From Planctomycetota bacterium (GTDB lineage: Bacteria > Planctomycetota > UBA1135 > GCA-002686595), in assembly GCA_016712565.1 (NCBI GenBank), contig JADJQU010000010.1:148000-211999 (forward strand): DNA of 64,000 nt. The letters are read 5' to 3'. Below are positions 44,815 to 52,848 of this stretch, in pieces. Made by a program: the position numbers and the translations under genes. A model generated the notes under the pieces. It saw only the letters and a program-made list of their open reading frames with translations, had not been told where the DNA came from and did no database searches. Position 1 is the stretch's first letter. Each line of letters starts with the position of its first letter.

Positions 44815-46062
44815 CTACGGCGGCGTCGCCGTGTAGGTCTCGCCCACCCACTTGATCCAGGCGGCCTCGAACTGGCTGTAATTCATGCCGAGGCACTCCT
44901 GGAAGGCCTCGCGGTGCACGTCGGGCATGTTGCTGCCGTCGGCGAAATTCTGCTTGTTGGTGCGGCCGTGCAGCTTGTCGTTCAGGCAGGCGTAGCCGCC
45001 CGGGTTGGTCTTGACCAGGAAGTCGGTCATGGACCAGGTCGTGAAGTGGTGGTTCAGGGTCAAGCCGGCGTAGTCCTTGAGCGACATCAATTGCGCCATG
45101 CTGATGTGCTGGTTCGCCGCGATCATCTTCTTGACCTCGGGCTCCCACTTCTCCTTCTTGGTCATCTCCGCCACGGCGCCCTCGGAGGAGTCGAAGGTGT
45201 TGTACTTGGGGTTGATCTCGCGCTCGATCAGGTGGCCCAGCCCTTCGCGGATCCAGATCGGCGTGTCGTAGGAATAGTGCTTGTAGCCGTCCAGCAGATT
45301 GATCGCGAGGTTGAAGGCCACGTGCCCGTGCATCGCGGGATCCTCCTTGAGCCCGCCCTGCCCCGTGTGGGCCACCAGAGAGAGGGAATCCCGTTGGGTC
45401 AGGTTCCAGCGCTGGGAGAGCTTGGTCTGCAGTCCGTATTGCTCGCGCAGGAATTGGGCCCCGGCGGCTTCGCTGGGCAGGAGCAGCACTTCGTACTTGC
45501 CCTTCTGGCCCAGGAACGGCCCCTCGCCCATGTACTTGCCCTGCCCGTTCCACGGCGCGGTGCCGGGCGGGAAATCCGAGTCCTTGATCTGCATCAGCTC
45601 GCAAAAGCGCGCGTACACGTCCTCGCAGCGTTGGGCGTACAAGTGCACCCGGATCCAGGGATCGAGGACCTTGGGCTTCATGTCCACGTTGGGGAGCACC
45701 TTGGCGAGGCGCTCCAGCTCGACGCGAATGGACTTCTTCTCCTCCTCCTTGATCTTGTAGCTGCCCAGGGCCACGCCGATCTGGAAGTGCGCGGACTCCA
45801 CCCAGCGGATGTCGCAGGTGGCCATCAGGGCGTCGACTCCCGCGGTGTCGTTGATGCCGAACTCGAAGGTCCCGTGACTGAAGAGCCCGGCCTTCCGCAG
45901 CAGCTCGGGGTCGCCCTTGCAGTAGGGGCAGGTCGCCGGGTCGTTGGGTTTCGGATCCCCTTTCTGGGGCGCGGCGAAGGCAGTCAGCAGAACGAGGGCG
46001 ACGGACAGGCCGACGCCGTGCGTCGCGGGCCGTCGAACGGAGCGCGGGAGGGTGGACAGCAT
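44815..46062 (-). CDS. Secreted inactive gluzincin-like protein
   Basis: 415 residues from the ATG at 46062, chosen for the signal peptide (M-L-S-T-L-P-R ... L-T-A-F-A-A) and a TATTCT box 10 bases upstream. Near the N-terminus a C-P-Y-C pair may form a small metal knuckle. H-V-A-F-N ... P-I-W-I-R-E-G-L-G-H aligns with H-E-A-S-H ... W-I-N-E-G of the peptidase at 7563; only the first His and the distal Glu remain. Repeated Asn-rich loops (Y-K-H-Y-S-Y-D) follow. It is probably a non-catalytic member of the same secreted family. The partner is unknown. Confidence 0.78.
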   Translation of the reverse strand: MLSTLPRSVRRPATHGVGLSVALVLLTAFAAPQKGDPKPNDPATCPYCKGDPELLRKAGLFSHGTFEFGINDTAGVDALMATCDIRWVESAHFQIGVALGSYKIKEEEKKSIRVELERLAKVLPNVDMKPKVLDPWIRVHLYAQRCEDVYARFCELMQIKDSDFPPGTAPWNGQGKYMGEGPFLGQKGKYEVLLLPSEAAGAQFLREQYGLQTKLSQRWNLTQRDSLSLVAHTGQGGLKEDPAMHGHVAFNLAINLLDGYKHYSYDTPIWIREGLGHLIEREINPKYNTFDSSEGAVAEMTKKEKWEPEVKKMIAANQHISMAQLMSLKDYAGLTLNHHFTTWSMTDFLVKTNPGGYACLNDKLHGRTNKQNFADGSNMPDVHREAFQECLGMNYSQFEAAWIKWVGETYTATPP

Positions 46063-46072
46063 GGCGAGGACT

Positions 46073-46078
46073 AGAATA
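46073..46078 (-). promoter_or_regulatory. -10-like TATTCT
   Basis: TATTCT on the minus strand, 10 bases before the ATG at 46062. Confidence 0.45.
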
Positions 46079-46670
46079 GGCGCCCTGGGAGCCCCCGATA
46101 ACGCATTTTCCGGGTCGGGGCCGAGCACACCTGCCCGTGGGTGACCGGGCTGGAGTCCCCCACGGCGTCCAGGGACCGCGCAGGAGGGACCCAACGCACT
46201 GGGCCCATCGCTGCGGCCCCATCTCCCGGGGGAGTCCGGCCAGTCGACGCGGCGTTCGCGCGCTTCGCCGGCCACGCTGCCGGCCGTGGCGCGGTTTCGA
46301 GGGCGCTTCCCCCTGGATCGTCTGCATCGCGGGCGGCCCGGGAGCGCGCTTCGTGCGGATCCGTGATGCGCCGGCCGCGGCCAAGGTCGGCGACAGGATC
46401 CGCGTCCGCCGGGAATCGGCCCTGCGCGCGGGCACGGGCGGTCCATGCCCCCCGAGCGCCCCCGAGCGAAACCCGGTGCTCGGCTTGGGCGCTCCTGCTT
46501 GCCCGCCGAAGGGGCTGGCCCGCTGGGGGGCCCGGAGCCGTATCAATTGGGAAAAGTCGGTCCCAATCGGACTGCCCGGGACGTACGCTCGCAGGCTGCC
46601 AACAGGCGTTTCCGCTCATTCCGGGGGGCGAGACGCGAATCCGACGTTCTCCCCGGGGCCAACACGATTC
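46079..46670. other. Divergent intergenic region
   Basis: About 590 bases between two divergent genes for secreted proteins. No reading frame here looks coding. TACGCT at 46584-46589 could be a -10 for the gene at 46671, 81 bases before its ATG. I see no RNA family. Confidence 0.4.
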
Positions 46671-47770
46671 ATGAACCTGCCGACTACCCTGCGCGCCTTC
46701 GGCGCCCTCCTCGTGGCGAGCACACTCGCCCTTTCCGCCACTGCCCAAGACCTCCAGATGGGCAGCAAGGCGCCCGCCCTCTCCATCGAGGAGTGGCTCA
46801 AGGGCAGCGAGGTCAAGGGCTTCCAGCCGGGCGAGACCTACGTGGTCGAGTTCTGGGCCACCTGGTGCCCGCCGTGCCTCAAGTCGATCCCGCACCTGAC
46901 CGAGGTCCAGAAGAAGTACAAGGACTCGAAGGTGACCGTGATCGGCGTCGCCGCCAGCGAGCGCCCCAAGACCGTCGAGGCCGCCCGCGCGCGGGCCTGG
47001 TGAAGTTCGTCGAGGGCAAGGGCGATGCGATGAACTACACGATCGGCTTCGACTCCGATCGCTCGATGTCCGAGAGCTGGATGCGCGCCGCGGAACAGAA
47101 CGGCATTCCCACCTGCTTCATCGTCGACAAGACCGGCACCGTGGCCTGGATCGGCTCGCCCTTCGTCATGGACGAGCCCCTGGAGCAGATCGTCTCCGGC
47201 AAGTGGAACCTGGAGGCGGAGGTGGCCAAGGCCAAGGCCGAGGCCGAGCTGCAGGCCAAGCTGGAACCGATCCTGGCCAAGGCGAGCGGCCTGAGCCAGG
47301 AGGGCAAGTGGGCCGAGGTGCTTCCGGTGCTCGAAGAGGCCATCGCTCTGGGCGAGTCCGCCGAGAAGCAGGTGGCGCCGTGGAAGTTCTACGCGCTCCT
47401 GCAGACCAAGGCCTATGACGCCGCCTACGCCTACGTGGAGAAGATCTCCAAGGGCGTGTTCAAGGACGAGCCCGCCGCCTTGAACCAACTGGCCTGGATG
47501 CTGGTGGACCCGGATGCGCCGACCAAGATCGAGAAGCCGAACTACGAGCTGGCCCTGCGCCTCGCCACGCGCGCCGCGGAGCTGTCGAAGGGCAAGGCGG
47601 ACGAGGCCTCCGTGCTCGACACCCTGGCCGCGGTGCACTTCGCCAAGGGCGATCTGGCGAAGGCCGTCGAGGTCCAGACGCGCGCGGTGGAGCTGATGAA
47701 GGGCAAGGAGGGCGTCGAGGACTTCGAAGCCAAGCTCACCAAGTACAAGGAAGCCTCGGTCAAGGGCTGA
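46671..47770 (+). pseudogene. TlpA-like thioredoxin/TPR gene with a one-base frameshift
   Basis: The first frame runs 46671-47003: signal peptide (M-N-L-P-T-T-L ... L-S-A-T-A-Q), then thioredoxin active site W-A-T-W-C-P-P-C-L-K-S-I-P and V-I-G-V-A-A-S. It stops abruptly after A-A-R-A-R-A-W. The next frame continues the same fold without a gap (G-L-V-K-F-V-E-G-K-G-D-A-M-N-Y-T ... N-G-I-P-T-C-F-I-V-D-K) and then a TPR-like region (about 47200-47767, A-E-V-L-P-V-L-E-E-A). One base appears missing in the run CGCGCGCGGG near 46988-46998. It is a recent mutation or a sequencing error in a GC-rich run; the intact product would be about 366 residues. Confidence 0.85.
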
Positions 47771-47812
47771 GCCGCGCTCCGGCGCAGTTCCGGCGCAGTT
47801 CCAGATCATCCA

Positions 47813-47849
47813 GGGGGCCGGGCCGCGCCGCGGGCGTGGACCGGCCCCC
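47813..47849. terminator. Hairpin between convergent genes
   Basis: GGGGGCCGG (47813-47821) pairs with CCGGCCCCC (47841-47849). It is preceded by a direct repeat CCGGCGCAGTTC. Termination for either side is inferred; no T-tract. Confidence 0.4.
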
Positions 47850-47893
47850 CTCGTCGGCGGACCTGGCGCTGGCCCCGCGTCCGCCGGGGGGCC

Positions 47894-49801
47894 TCAGCGC
47901 GCCGAACTGGCCGGCGGCGGCAGCACGCGGTTCGTGCGCAGGAGCTCGGCCACCAACTGCACCTCGGCCAGCATTCGGCCTTCGACCGCGTCCGCCACCA
48001 AGGGAGGCAGGTCCCCCGGGTTCCCCACGGCCCGGGCATCGGCGCCGGATTCCAGGCGCCGCCGCAGGTCGTGGGCGACCCAGGCGCGATCCTCGACGCG
48101 CAACACGATTTCGCTGCGCATGCACAGGGCGCCGCGCGTGGCGGCGGTGGCCCTGAGCATCGAGCTCCCCAGGCAGGCCATGGGGCCGCTCCAACGGGCC
48201 AGCTCGGCCACGGTCGGCATCACGTCGAGCTGGCTGCGCACGCCGTCCTCGACGCCCGGCGCGAGCCCCGGCGCGATCACGAGGCAGGGAATGTGGTGCT
48301 TCTCCAGGGCCCCGAGGCGCGCGAAGCCCACGCCCGAGCGATGGTCGCTCACCAGCACGAAGACCGTCTCGTCGTAGTAGCCCGCCTCGCGCGCCGAAGC
48401 GAAGAACTGTCCCAGGGCCCCATCCGCGTAGTGGATGCTGTTCCAGTACCGATGCTCCTCGGTGTCGTCGGCGTAGGGCCGCCCGTGGCCCTCGGGCACC
48501 TGGAAGGGCAGGTGGGTCGAGGTCGTGAAGGCGAGCCCCAGGAACGGCTTCTGCGAATCGACGAACACCTGGTGGGCGGCCTCCAGCAGGTCGTGGTCCC
48601 AGGAACCCCAGCTCGCCATCGGTGGGCGTCCCGTGGCGCGCTCGATGGACTCCTTGCCCATGTAGTGCTCGAAACCGGCCAGGGCGGCCACGGAGTCCAG
48701 GCGGAAGGAACGCTCCGTGGAACCCTGCAGGAAATGGGTCGAGTAGCCCTCGGCCTTGGCCATCTGTCCCAGGTAGCTGAGGCGCGATTGCTCGATGCCG
48801 CTGCCCAGGTAGGGCATGCCGGGCAGCGAAGGCAGGCCGGTGAGCACCGCGAAGAGGCCATGGGTGCTGCGCTGGCCCGCCGCGTAGCAGCGTGTGAAGA
48901 GCACGCCCTGCCCGGCCAAGCGGTCGAAATTCGGCGTGAGCCCGAGGGGCGCGTCGCCCCTGCGGAGGCGCAGGGCATCCACCACGTCGCCGTCCCAGCT
49001 CTCCAGCAGCAGCACGACCACGTTGCGTCGCTCCCCGTCCCGGGGGCCCGCGCCCTGGCCCCCCGCTCGGCGGCGCAACAGGGGAAACTGCGGGTCTTCG
49101 GCCGGCGAGCCTCCGAACGAGTGTTCACGCACGCTCGCCACCGCGAGCTCCTCGGACATGAACTCGAAGCGCAGGTTCTTCGCGTTGGGGATCGAGTGGG
49201 CGATGCTGAAGGGGCCGTTGAGCGCCAGGTATCCCGACGACACCGAGCCGGAGCGGAAGGCATCGACGGTCCCGATGGGCTTGCCGGTGACGTTGCCGCG
49301 AATCGCCACGAAGAAGAGCGGCGCGATCAGGGCCAGACTCCAGGCCGGCGCGGGCGCGCCGACCCGGGCCGCGTCCCAGGCCATCAGGCGCCGCCACAGC
49401 CAGGCCAGGACCAACAACAACAGGAGCACGCCCGCGAGCGTCAGGCGGTAGCTCTCCCAGACGATGCCCCACATCAAATGGGGATCGTCGACGAAGGCCA
49501 CGAGCTCCGGCCCCACGTGCCGGCCCACCATGCCGAAGTAGGCGATGTCCCCCGCCAACACGAGGATGCCCGCGCACAGGACGGCGAAGGCGAGCCAGCC
49601 CCAAACGCCGCGCCAGGTTCGGCCCGCGGCGAAGCCGAAGGGCAGGCACAGGGCCAGCACCACCGGCGCCAGGGCGACGGCCAGAATCGAGGCGTCGATC
49701 ACGAATCCACGGCCGAAGGCCGCCGCGATTCCCGCGCCGTCCAGGTCCGCGAAGCTGTCCGGCCAGGCCGCGTAGAGCACGACACGGGCGAGCAGGAACA
49801 C
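47894..49801 (-). CDS. LtaS-like sulfatase-fold membrane phosphotransferase
   Basis: 635 residues from GTG 49801, with several membrane helices up to about residue 180, then a large periplasmic alkaline-phosphatase-fold domain. Its active-site region reads V-V-V-L-L-L-E-S-W-D-G-D, with Y-A-A-G-Q-R-S-T-H-G-L-F as the nucleophile block (Thr) and V-L-V-S-D-H-R-S-G-V as a metal site, as in lipoteichoic-acid synthase and phosphoethanolamine transferases. A CTG at 49858, in frame and 57 bases upstream, has a full Shine-Dalgarno GGAGGTGA (49862-49869) and would add 19 residues (W-I-L-V-L-H-G-L), completing the first membrane helix. I suspect this as the real start. It makes or modifies a surface polymer with phosphate-linked groups. 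Confidence 0.82.
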   Translation of the reverse strand: MFLLARVVLYAAWPDSFADLDGAGIAAAFGRGFVIDASILAVALAPVVLALCLPFGFAAGRTWRGVWGWLAFAVLCAGILVLAGDIAYFGMVGRHVGPELVAFVDDPHLMWGIVWESYRLTLAGVLLLLLVLAWLWRRLMAWDAARVGAPAPAWSLALIAPLFFVAIRGNVTGKPIGTVDAFRSGSVSSGYLALNGPFSIAHSIPNAKNLRFEFMSEELAVASVREHSFGGSPAEDPQFPLLRRRAGGQGAGPRDGERRNVVVLLLESWDGDVVDALRLRRGDAPLGLTPNFDRLAGQGVLFTRCYAAGQRSTHGLFAVLTGLPSLPGMPYLGSGIEQSRLSYLGQMAKAEGYSTHFLQGSTERSFRLDSVAALAGFEHYMGKESIERATGRPPMASWGSWDHDLLEAAHQVFVDSQKPFLGLAFTTSTHLPFQVPEGHGRPYADDTEEHRYWNSIHYADGALGQFFASAREAGYYDETVFVLVSDHRSGVGFARLGALEKHHIPCLVIAPGLAPGVEDGVRSQLDVMPTVAELARWSGPMACLGSSMLRATAATRGALCMRSEIVLRVEDRAWVAHDLRRRLESGADARAVGNPGDLPPLVADAVEGRMLAEVQLVAELLRTNRVLPPPASSAR

Positions 49802-49901
49802 GAGCCCGTGGAGAACCAGGATCCACGCCGGGCGCGCCAGGGCGCCCCAGCGGCTCAGAGTTCACCTCCGCGAAACTCTCGCGACGCCATGTTGGCCGCA
49901 G

Positions 49902-49907
49902 AGCCTA
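49902..49907 (-). promoter_or_regulatory. -10-like TAGGCT
   Basis: TAGGCT on the minus strand, about 43 bases before the CTG at 49858, leaving room for the GGAGGTGA ribosome binding site at 49862-49869. Confidence 0.45.
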
Positions 49908-50029
49908 CAAGCGGCGCGGGCGCGGTCGGAGCACTATTTCCAGCACCTCTCCGCGCCGCGGCTCACGGACGGCGGCCCTGCCCCCCGTTCCGCGGAACGG
50001 GTGGGCGGGCGCCGCCCGTGGCACCGGCG

Positions 50030-50386
50030 CTACTGCCCGACGGGGCAGGACCCCGCGCAGCCGGATTCGGGGGCGGCCGAGGAGCCGGCCTCGCAACCCG
50101 AGCCGCGACAGCCCAGGACCTCAGAGCCGCCGTCGTCGTCGCAACGCACTTCCATCGTGCACACGGAACCGTCGGGCCGCAGGCAGGTGATTTCGCAGCG
50201 GTCGTCGCCGGTGCGGCGCACGCTGGCGTCGCAGTCCATGGAACAGACTTCCGGGCAGGCCTCCGCACAGGGGCTGGGACAGACCTCGGGGCGCGGGGCC
50301 TTGGAGGTGGAAGCGGGAGCGCCCGCCAGTTGGAACGAACCGGCGCCCAGGGCACCGAGGAACAGGGTCGCGAGGATCAATTTCAT
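50030..50386 (-). CDS. Small secreted protein with 13 cysteines
   Basis: 118 residues. A signal peptide (about 1-22) is followed by a short compositionally simple stretch and then 13 Cys, most in C-P-S-P-C, C-x-x-x-C-x-x-x-C and G-C-x-x-x-x-C spacing. It is acidic (D-D-D-G-G). It lies 100 bases after the Cys-containing LTxxQ gene of the sigma operon and is likely transcribed with it. The cysteines could bind metal or form disulfides in the periplasm. I recognise no family. Confidence 0.7.
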   Translation of the reverse strand: MKLILATLFLGALGAGSFQLAGAPASTSKAPRPEVCPSPCAEACPEVCSMDCDASVRRTGDDRCEITCLRPDGSVCTMEVRCDDDGGSEVLGCRGSGCEAGSSAAPESGCAGSCPVGQ

Positions 50387-50486
50387 GGAATCTCCGGCTG
50401 TGGAGGTGGCCGCCGCGCCGACCGTGGCGCGCGCGTTCGGACTTGGATCCCCGAGGGCCCCGTGGAATTCCAGGTCGCGCGGCGCC

Positions 50487-50987
50487 TCAGGGCTTGGAGG
50501 TCTCGGACTCGGGGCAGCACTCCATCAGGCTCTGCAACTGCGCCGGCGTCAGCACCGCCCGCACCTCCAGGATCGCCTCCACGCAGTGCTCCAAGGATCG
50601 CTCCCGCGCCCGGTTCACTTCGGCCGACAGGGCCCGCAGGGACTCCGGCGAGGCGTCGGGGTCCCGCAGGGCCACGTGCAGCCGCTCCAGGGCCTCCAGG
50701 GCCTCCTTCTCGCTGCCGCAGCTCGCCGCGCAGGCGCCGCTGCACCAGGCCTCCACCGCGGCGCGCTGCTCGGGACCGAGCTCCAACGCCGCGAGGTCCG
50801 GAGCGTCCGGGCAGGTGGCCGCCGAATGGGAAGCGCCGTTCGAGCCGGGAAAGGCGCCGCCGCCCCGCTCCTCGGCCCCCCGCGAGGAAATCCCCGGCAC
50901 GCGCTCCCGGAAGTTCCAGGCCACGCTGGCCATCAGGGCGCCCGCCAGGAGCCACGTCGTCCAACCGGTCTTCCAGGTGCTGTTCAT
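50487..50987 (-). CDS. CpxP/CnrX-like periplasmic sensor with cysteines
   Basis: 166 residues, an N-terminal membrane anchor (about 11-24), then a mostly helical domain with the LTxxQ signature L-T-P-A-Q-L-Q-S-L near the end, as in Spy/CpxP and the CnrX/heavy-metal-resistance family. Seven Cys lie outside the membrane segment, including C-S-G-A-C-A-A-S-C and E-C-C. The start overlaps the anti-sigma stop (ATGA), so it is the third gene of a sigma / anti-sigma / sensor operon, the CnrH/CnrY/CnrX-type order in function. It likely senses metal or thiol stress and frees the sigma factor. Confidence 0.72.
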   Translation of the reverse strand: MNSTWKTGWTTWLLAGALMASVAWNFRERVPGISSRGAEERGGGAFPGSNGASHSAATCPDAPDLAALELGPEQRAAVEAWCSGACAASCGSEKEALEALERLHVALRDPDASPESLRALSAEVNRARERSLEHCVEAILEVRAVLTPAQLQSLMECCPESETSKP

Positions 50988-51529
50988 CGTTCCTTGCTCC
51001 CGTCTTCCTGCCGCCCGCCGTTCTCCCGCGCCAGGAGGGCCAGCAGCTGTCCTTCGAAATCCGCGCGCAGGGAGTAGGCCCCGCCGCCGTCGTCGTGGAG
51101 CGCAGCGGGCCAGTGGGTCCTCTCGGCCTGCGTTCCTCCCCCACCCGCCCTACGGTCCCGGCCCTCCAGGGCCGTGAGCAGCCCCAGGGTCGCCGCGCAA
51201 CCCACCAGCGCGGCGGCCGCGCGAAGCACGAGCGGCCGCCGGCTGGATCCCTCGCCGCGGGACGCCGGGTCCCGGCGGCGCGACACCGCGGCGGCGATGC
51301 CGGGCCACAGGTCCCTGGCGGGAGCATCGAAGCGCAGCGGAGCCAGCCTCGCGGAGAGGGCCCGCATTCCATCGACGGCGGCGCGGCACCCTTCGCAGGC
51401 GGCCAGGTGCTCGCGCAACGGGTCGCTGGAAGGCCACTCGCCGTCGAGCCAGGCCGAGGCCTGAAGCCGCGCATCGGCGCAGGAAAGCCCGCCGTTCGCG
51501 GGCCCTGCGGGACTGGATTCGTGGTTCAT
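50984..51529 (-). CDS. Zinc-finger anti-sigma factor, membrane-bound
   Basis: 181 residues. The cytosolic N-terminus has the zf-HC2/ZAS motif H-L-A-A-C-E-G-C (His41, Cys45, Cys48) with an upstream Cys17 as possible fourth ligand, then one membrane helix (about 97-120) and a ~55-residue periplasmic tail. Anti-sigma factors of this type bind the adjacent ECF sigma factor. Both its start (overlap with the sigma stop) and its stop (overlap with the sensor start) are ATGA junctions, so the three proteins are made in fixed ratio. Confidence 0.85.
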   Translation of the reverse strand: MNHESSPAGPANGGLSCADARLQASAWLDGEWPSSDPLREHLAACEGCRAAVDGMRALSARLAPLRFDAPARDLWPGIAAAVSRRRDPASRGEGSSRRPLVLRAAAALVGCAATLGLLTALEGRDRRAGGGGTQAERTHWPAALHDDGGGAYSLRADFEGQLLALLARENGGRQEDGSKER

Positions 51530-52092
51530 GTGGGCAATGCTCCCAGGGCCCGTGGGCCCTCCGTGCGCATCCGTTCCTGCTCCAACAGCCGCGTGCGCGC
51601 GCGAAAGAGCCGCGACATGACCGTGCCCACGGGGATCTCCAGCACCGCCGCGATCTCGGCGTAGTCGAGGCCCTGCAGTTCCCGCAGGACGATCACCGCC
51701 CGCTGCTCGGGCGCGAGGCCCGAAAGGGCCCGTTCGATCTGCTCGCGATCGTCGACGGCTCGCAGTCGTTCCTCCCCATCCCGGCAGGCCGCCGAGGCGG
51801 GGATTTCCAGCGTGCGCCGCAGCCGCTCGCGCTCCAGGCGCTTCAGGCAGTGGTTGACCGCCACCTGATGCAGCCAGGTAGAGAGACGCGACCCGCCGCG
51901 GAACCCGGCCGCGCGCTCGATCACCTTGACGAACACCTCCTGCACGGCGTCCTCCGCATGGTCGCGGCCGAGCATGCGGCGGCACAGCCCGTGGATCCGG
52001 GCGCCGTGGAGCCGGTAGCAGCTCTCCAACGCCCCGAGGTCGCCCGCCTGGAGGCGCGCGATCAGGTCGTCGTCCTGTTCCTGGGGTTCCAC
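51526..52092 (-). CDS. ECF sigma factor controlling a metal/thiol-type operon
   Basis: 188 residues from GTG 52092 (V-E-P-Q-E-Q-D-D-D-L-I-A-R-L). Region 2: D-H-A-E-D-A-V-Q-E-V-F-V-K-V, then W-L-H-Q-V-A-V-N-H. Region 4: L-Q-G-L-D-Y-A-E-I-A-A-V-L and V-G-T-V-M-S-R-L-F-R-A-R. It belongs to the RpoE-like group and overlaps its anti-sigma gene by 4 bases. Start choice: the first GTG that leaves the region-2 helix with a normal N-terminus; the open frame further upstream is rich in R, P and G and looks non-coding. Confidence 0.88.
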   Translation of the reverse strand: MEPQEQDDDLIARLQAGDLGALESCYRLHGARIHGLCRRMLGRDHAEDAVQEVFVKVIERAAGFRGGSRLSTWLHQVAVNHCLKRLERERLRRTLEIPASAACRDGEERLRAVDDREQIERALSGLAPEQRAVIVLRELQGLDYAEIAAVLEIPVGTVMSRLFRARTRLLEQERMRTEGPRALGALPT

Positions 52093-52286
52093 GCAAGAGG
52101 CCTGGGGCGGACGGGGCCCTGGGCCGTCGCCGCGGGGCCGTTCGGGCTTGGATCCGTCGCGCTCCCGGAGAATTCCAGGAAAATCCGCGAACGGCCGCCT
52201 TCGGGGTCCGCCCTGCCTTCCGGCCCGGGGCCCCAGCGGCCTACGGGCGGGGTCCGGCCCCCGTTGGTGCCCGCCGCCCGACCCCG

Positions 52287-52292
52287 TAGATT
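52287..52292 (+). promoter_or_regulatory. -10-like TAGATT
   Basis: TAGATT ends 6 bases before the ATG at 52299. Confidence 0.45.
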
Positions 52293-52298
52293 GCGCGA

Positions 52299-52793
52299 AT
52301 GAGCTTGCCCGCCCCCAGGACCTCCCCCGCCACCGGCTTTCTGACCCTGTTCCTGCTCCAGGCCGGCGCATGGTCCTGCGCGGCTCCGGCGGCGGAGGTG
52401 CGGAGCCACGTCGTGCGGCTCAAGCCGGGTCAGGAACTGAAGACCGAGCTCGCCCGCCTGGCACGGGAACAGCACCTGGGAGCCGCCAACGTGGTCAGCG
52501 CGGTCGGCAGCTTGACCCACGTGGCCCTGCGCTTCGCCAACCAGGAGGCCACGACGCTGCGGGAGGGCCACTTCGAGGTCGTCGCGCTCTCGGGCTATCT
52601 GGCGGACGGTGAATTCCACCTGCACATGGCCGTCAGCGACGGCACGGGCGCGACCTTCGGCGGCCACGTCATGGAAGGCAATCGGGTCTACACGACCCTG
52701 GTGCTGGCGATCGACGAGCATCCGCGACTGCGCTACCGCCGCCAGTACGACCCGGCCTCGAAGTACGACGAGCTGGTGATCGAGGAGCGCTGA
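52299..52793 (+). CDS. Secreted PPC-domain (DUF296) protein
   Basis: 164 residues. The N-terminal hydrophobic stretch ends A-G-A-W-S-C (Cys27), a plausible but atypical lipobox, so the protein is exported and possibly lipidated. The PPC domain follows: L-K-P-G-Q-E-L, V-V-S-A-V-G-S-L, and the conserved metal-binding cluster F-H-L-H-M-A (His107, His109) with G-G-H (121-123). PPC proteins are normally cytosolic DNA- or ligand-binding trimers; an exported version is unusual. It starts 6 bases after a TAGATT box and is convergent with a transporter gene. Confidence 0.85.
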   Translation: MSLPAPRTSPATGFLTLFLLQAGAWSCAAPAAEVRSHVVRLKPGQELKTELARLAREQHLGAANVVSAVGSLTHVALRFANQEATTLREGHFEVVALSGYLADGEFHLHMAVSDGTGATFGGHVMEGNRVYTTLVLAIDEHPRLRYRRQYDPASKYDELVIEER

Positions 52794-52822
52794 CGGGCTC
52801 CTCGCTCGATGCCGCGCCGCGT

Positions 52823-52837
52823 GCGGGCTGGGCCCGC
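52823..52837. terminator. Short hairpin between convergent genes
   Basis: GCGGGC-tgg-GCCCGC between the PPC gene and the transporter gene. No T-run; a weak bidirectional terminator at best. Confidence 0.4.
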
Positions 52838-52848
52838 GGAACTCGCGC

